A stretch of 64,000 nucleotides of DNA. Source: Halichondria panicea (lineage: Eukaryota; Porifera; Demospongiae; Suberitida; Halichondriidae). A model generated the notes under the pieces. The model did not search any database, had not been told where the DNA came from, and worked only from the letters and a program-made list of their open reading frames with translations. The translations under genes were made by a program, and so were the position numbers. Positions within the stretch are counted from its first letter, which is position 1; every line of letters begins with the position of its first letter. Below, piece after piece: positions 61,926-64,000 of this stretch. The stretch spans positions 3,899,182 to 3,963,181 of the forward strand of contig NC_087384.1 in assembly GCF_963675165.1 (NCBI RefSeq). Reading direction: 5' to 3'.

Positions 61926-64000
61926 CCGTATATACTTCGCTTGCGCATGGGCACAAAGGCATAAATAATTATGCACTGCGGTTACTCACTATGCAGTGGC
62001 ACATACCAAGTAACGGAAATCTTTGCACAGATGTTTTGTGCCATGCATGTTTGTAAATAGCGCAGCAGCTAGGGGTACGTGTGTGGACAAAAATCTGAGC
62101 TATTTAAGCCTTTTTTACAATTTTTAATCGGCACTATGAATTACACATGCGCAGTAGCTCAGAACACGCCCACATTTTACATGGCAGTAAATTTGATTGT
62201 TAGTTCAATGTTGAAACTAGATGGGCGTGGCCCGCCTCTAAAAGGGAGACGGGCCATTTGGTATTGGAGGCAGCATTTTCAAAACAATCGTTAAGGTAAG
62301 TCATATTTAGTCACAGTTAACGCACATACCAAGATAGTAACCATGGTAATAATGTTATCAGATGAAAGGTATTCCTGTTTACAATACATATGCATTTTGT
62401 GAAAAATAATGTGTAATTGACAAAATGTTTTACAAAAAATGGTAGTTCTTTATAATAATTATTATAATTATTATACTATTTCAAGAAAAAGCAATCGACC
62501 TTATCCTATATAATTATACCTGAGAAGCACTGGCAAGGTTAATAGCACTCGGCTACGCCTCGTGCAATTAGTATCCTTGCCATTGCTTGTTACTCGTGCT
62601 TATAGCCTCGATTCTAGGCCGAATAATCGGCCTAGCTTGAATCGAGGCTACTCGTGAATCCCAGCTCTTAGCCATACTAATAGGTGTTATTAATTTGAAT
62701 AATAGGGCTGATGAAATTGAATAATAGGCTAATCAAGTGCGAATAAATAATTTGAAGAAAAAATTTGAATATTTGGCACAGGCCTACTCGGTGGAGGTGC
62801 CAAGCTACATAACATAAAGCTACTAATAGTTTTCATACACACATTATAATTCCTAGCGAAGCGAGGTTATGTTCGGGTCCTATTGAGATTTTATGTGGCG
62901 TGGTGGTGGTTGACGTCGAGGCAAAGGAGCTCTACCTGGACTTCTGGTGAACGTGTAGGCTTTGATACTTGGCGTGGAGTCTTGGAACATGCTGAGGGAC
63001 GTCGATCGACTCACAGTCTTAGACCTCAGCAACAGCCAAGAGTGGCTAAACCGGAGCCTGGACGGTCTAACTTAAATCTCGCTTTCTTGTGTGTCAACCA
63101 TTAGACGTCTTTACCAGATTGAATGCACACAGACCTAGCTTTCTTATATATAATTATGACGATTAAGATTTACTTCGATATTTTGATTTACTGAGCTAGG
63201 ATTTATTGCATTTAATGTACCCCTATATAGTTATCATGATGAAAATTAATGTTGTATTAAGGCTGCATGCAAACTCAAAGATCAATTGCTGTTAAAAATG
63301 ATCGATGCCAAACGTTCAAGTTTAAAATTAATGGCTGCATCAGCTAGCAGAGCCTTGCAGTTCTCTTCTCAATATTGCAGCTACCGATAGCTAACGTTCT
63401 AGTGCAGCGCTAACTACTAAGTAGAGTAGTAACACTCGGTGAACAAGTTTTAATGCTATGCACTCTTCTGAAAGGCTGCAATGGCATTCCAAGAAAGCAA
63501 AACTAAGCATAACTCGGGAACGAAGCATTATTTTGCAAATCCACGAATGAAAACATGACTAGAAGCCTATAGAAATTCTTACTTACACTTGCTGTAGTAT
63601 GCAATCTACACACACATACACACTAGATCTAGCCTCGAATCCACGCCAATTAAAATACATATTTTAATCGGCGTGGATTCGAGGCTACACACACACACAC
63701 ACACACATACACACACACAAACACGACAAATAATCGACCAAATTTTGCTTTATAATACGGTCATTCCCCATAATTATGTTAAGTCATTACAATTAAAAGT
63801 TAATCACGTGATCATTATGTCAACGCATGGGGTGAATACTGTCTAAGCATCTTGTTATAATGGCTATATAGTGCATGATTTATATTTATTAACCCTAACC
63901 CAGGAGCAAAGGCGCTAGGTTCGGCAACATTTGGCGAAGGATCAGGGCCAGTGTACTTCGATAATGTGGGCTGTAATGGCACAGAGAATAAATTGGGAGA
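61027..64000 (+). CDS. Secreted SRCR-domain (scavenger receptor cysteine-rich) protein, 5' part
   Basis: Three exons join in phase. 61027-61093 encodes a signal peptide (MRLLLEVLSILMTLLTNGHS, then AI). 61364-61525 encodes the first half of an SRCR domain (SIRLVNGNSKLEGRVEVFTG, YEWGTVCDDEW, AGIVCRELGYTSI). 63904-64000 reads AKALGSATFGEGSGPVYFDN and VGCNGTENKLG, and is cut by the window edge. RLVNG...GRVEV, WGTVCDD and the VCRxLGY block are the classic SRCR pattern, with conserved Cys in each. Such proteins are extracellular or membrane receptors, often in innate immunity or aggregation in sponges. The 2.4 kb second intron holds repeats. Further SRCR domains probably follow to the right. Confidence 0.9.
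61043..61158 (+). repeat. Tandem duplication of the end of SRCR exon 1 with its splice donor
   Basis: ATTTTGATGACACTTTTGAC through GACACTCAGCAATCGGTAAG is repeated directly after itself, with a 4-base insertion (TTAA) before the second TCGGTAAG. The second copy thus has a second potential donor at about 61152. Confidence 0.9.
61893..61923. repeat. (CA)n microsatellite
   Basis: A short CA run preceded by a GACA run. It is followed by CTACCGTATATACTTCGCTTGC, the same sequence that follows the long CA array at 32145-32175. Confidence 0.9.
62603..62650. repeat. 48 bp hairpin, TAGCCTCGATTCTAGGCCG
   Basis: TAGCCTCGATTCTAGGCCGA and its near-complement ending GAATCGAGGCTA face each other with almost no loop. 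Confidence 0.75.
63297..63600 (+). repeat. Second copy of the CA-linked dispersed repeat
   Basis: It is aligned by eye with 31637-31912 over nearly its full length, about 85 percent alike by impression. It is again followed by CA-rich sequence. Confidence 0.75.
63630..63687. repeat. 58 bp near-perfect palindrome
   Basis: TAGCCTCGAATCCACGCC through AATTAAAATACAT meets its complement with two mismatches and no loop, flanked by CA runs. Confidence 0.9.

Larger units (their letters stand above)
61526..63903. other. SRCR intron 2: repeats, no exon recognised
   Basis: It contains a short CA run (61893-61923) preceded by GACAGACAGACAGAC, a GATGGGCGTGGCCCGCCTC MITE end (62218), hairpins at 62603-62650 and 63630-63687, and the dispersed repeat at 63297-63600. 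The 73-codon frame at 62883-63104 has no domain and is not called. Confidence 0.55.

Noticed and set aside
62883-63104. 73-codon frame with QRSSTWTSGERVGF
   Set aside because: No domain, no splice phase match to SRCR exons, no repeat copies recognised.

Overview
This is a eukaryotic, AT-rich, intron-containing window that looks like an early-branching animal; a demosponge is my best guess. The basis is animal-type genes (an SVOP-like transporter, an APMAP-like protein, GCNA and a scavenger-receptor SRCR protein), GT-AG introns whose phases agree across exons, and very many short inverted-repeat elements. The organism call is an inference, not a database result. There is no bacterial gene organisation, and I saw no tRNA, rRNA or CRISPR array.

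Host genes, left to right. (1) An SV2-related (SVOP-like) MFS transporter on the minus strand has its first exon at 41334-41418 and further exons at 29520-29614, 8179-8277, 7918-7989 and 2096-2247. It runs off the left edge, so about 500 coding bases are spread over 39 kb and the introns hold most of the mobile DNA. (2) An APMAP-like (strictosidine synthase/SMP-30 type) gene lies on the plus strand at 45286-52205. (3) A GCNA (SprT-like protease) gene lies on the minus strand at 53529-57367, with eight exons I could join in frame. (4) The start of an SRCR-domain secreted protein lies on the plus strand from 61027 to beyond the right edge.

Mobile elements. SVOP intron 2 (8.3-29.5 kb) holds a long foldback element made of inverted minisatellite arrays (8830-10520) and decayed reverse transcriptase elements with a C-terminal zinc/nuclease-like region (10740-12760, 24570-25045, 25794-26610). 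It also holds a minus-strand gypsy element with the unusual order gag-PR-IN-RT-RNaseH (14884-18720), and an apparently intact two-gene Tc1/mariner-like transposon (18808-21285, TA target duplications). SVOP intron 1 holds a Ginger1-like cut-and-paste transposon (33194-36629, CCGG target duplications) whose product joins a gypsy-type integrase to a charged proline-rich repeat, a Ulp1-like protease and a PHD finger. APMAP and GCNA introns carry further long palindromic elements, including a second foldback element at 50223-51072.

The rest is dispersed repeats, small MITE-like hairpins (TA-flanked, hAT-like and others), microsatellites and apparently non-coding DNA. The strongest candidates for something undescribed are the Tc1-like element with a convergent, spliced accessory gene and the two foldback elements built from minisatellite arms.
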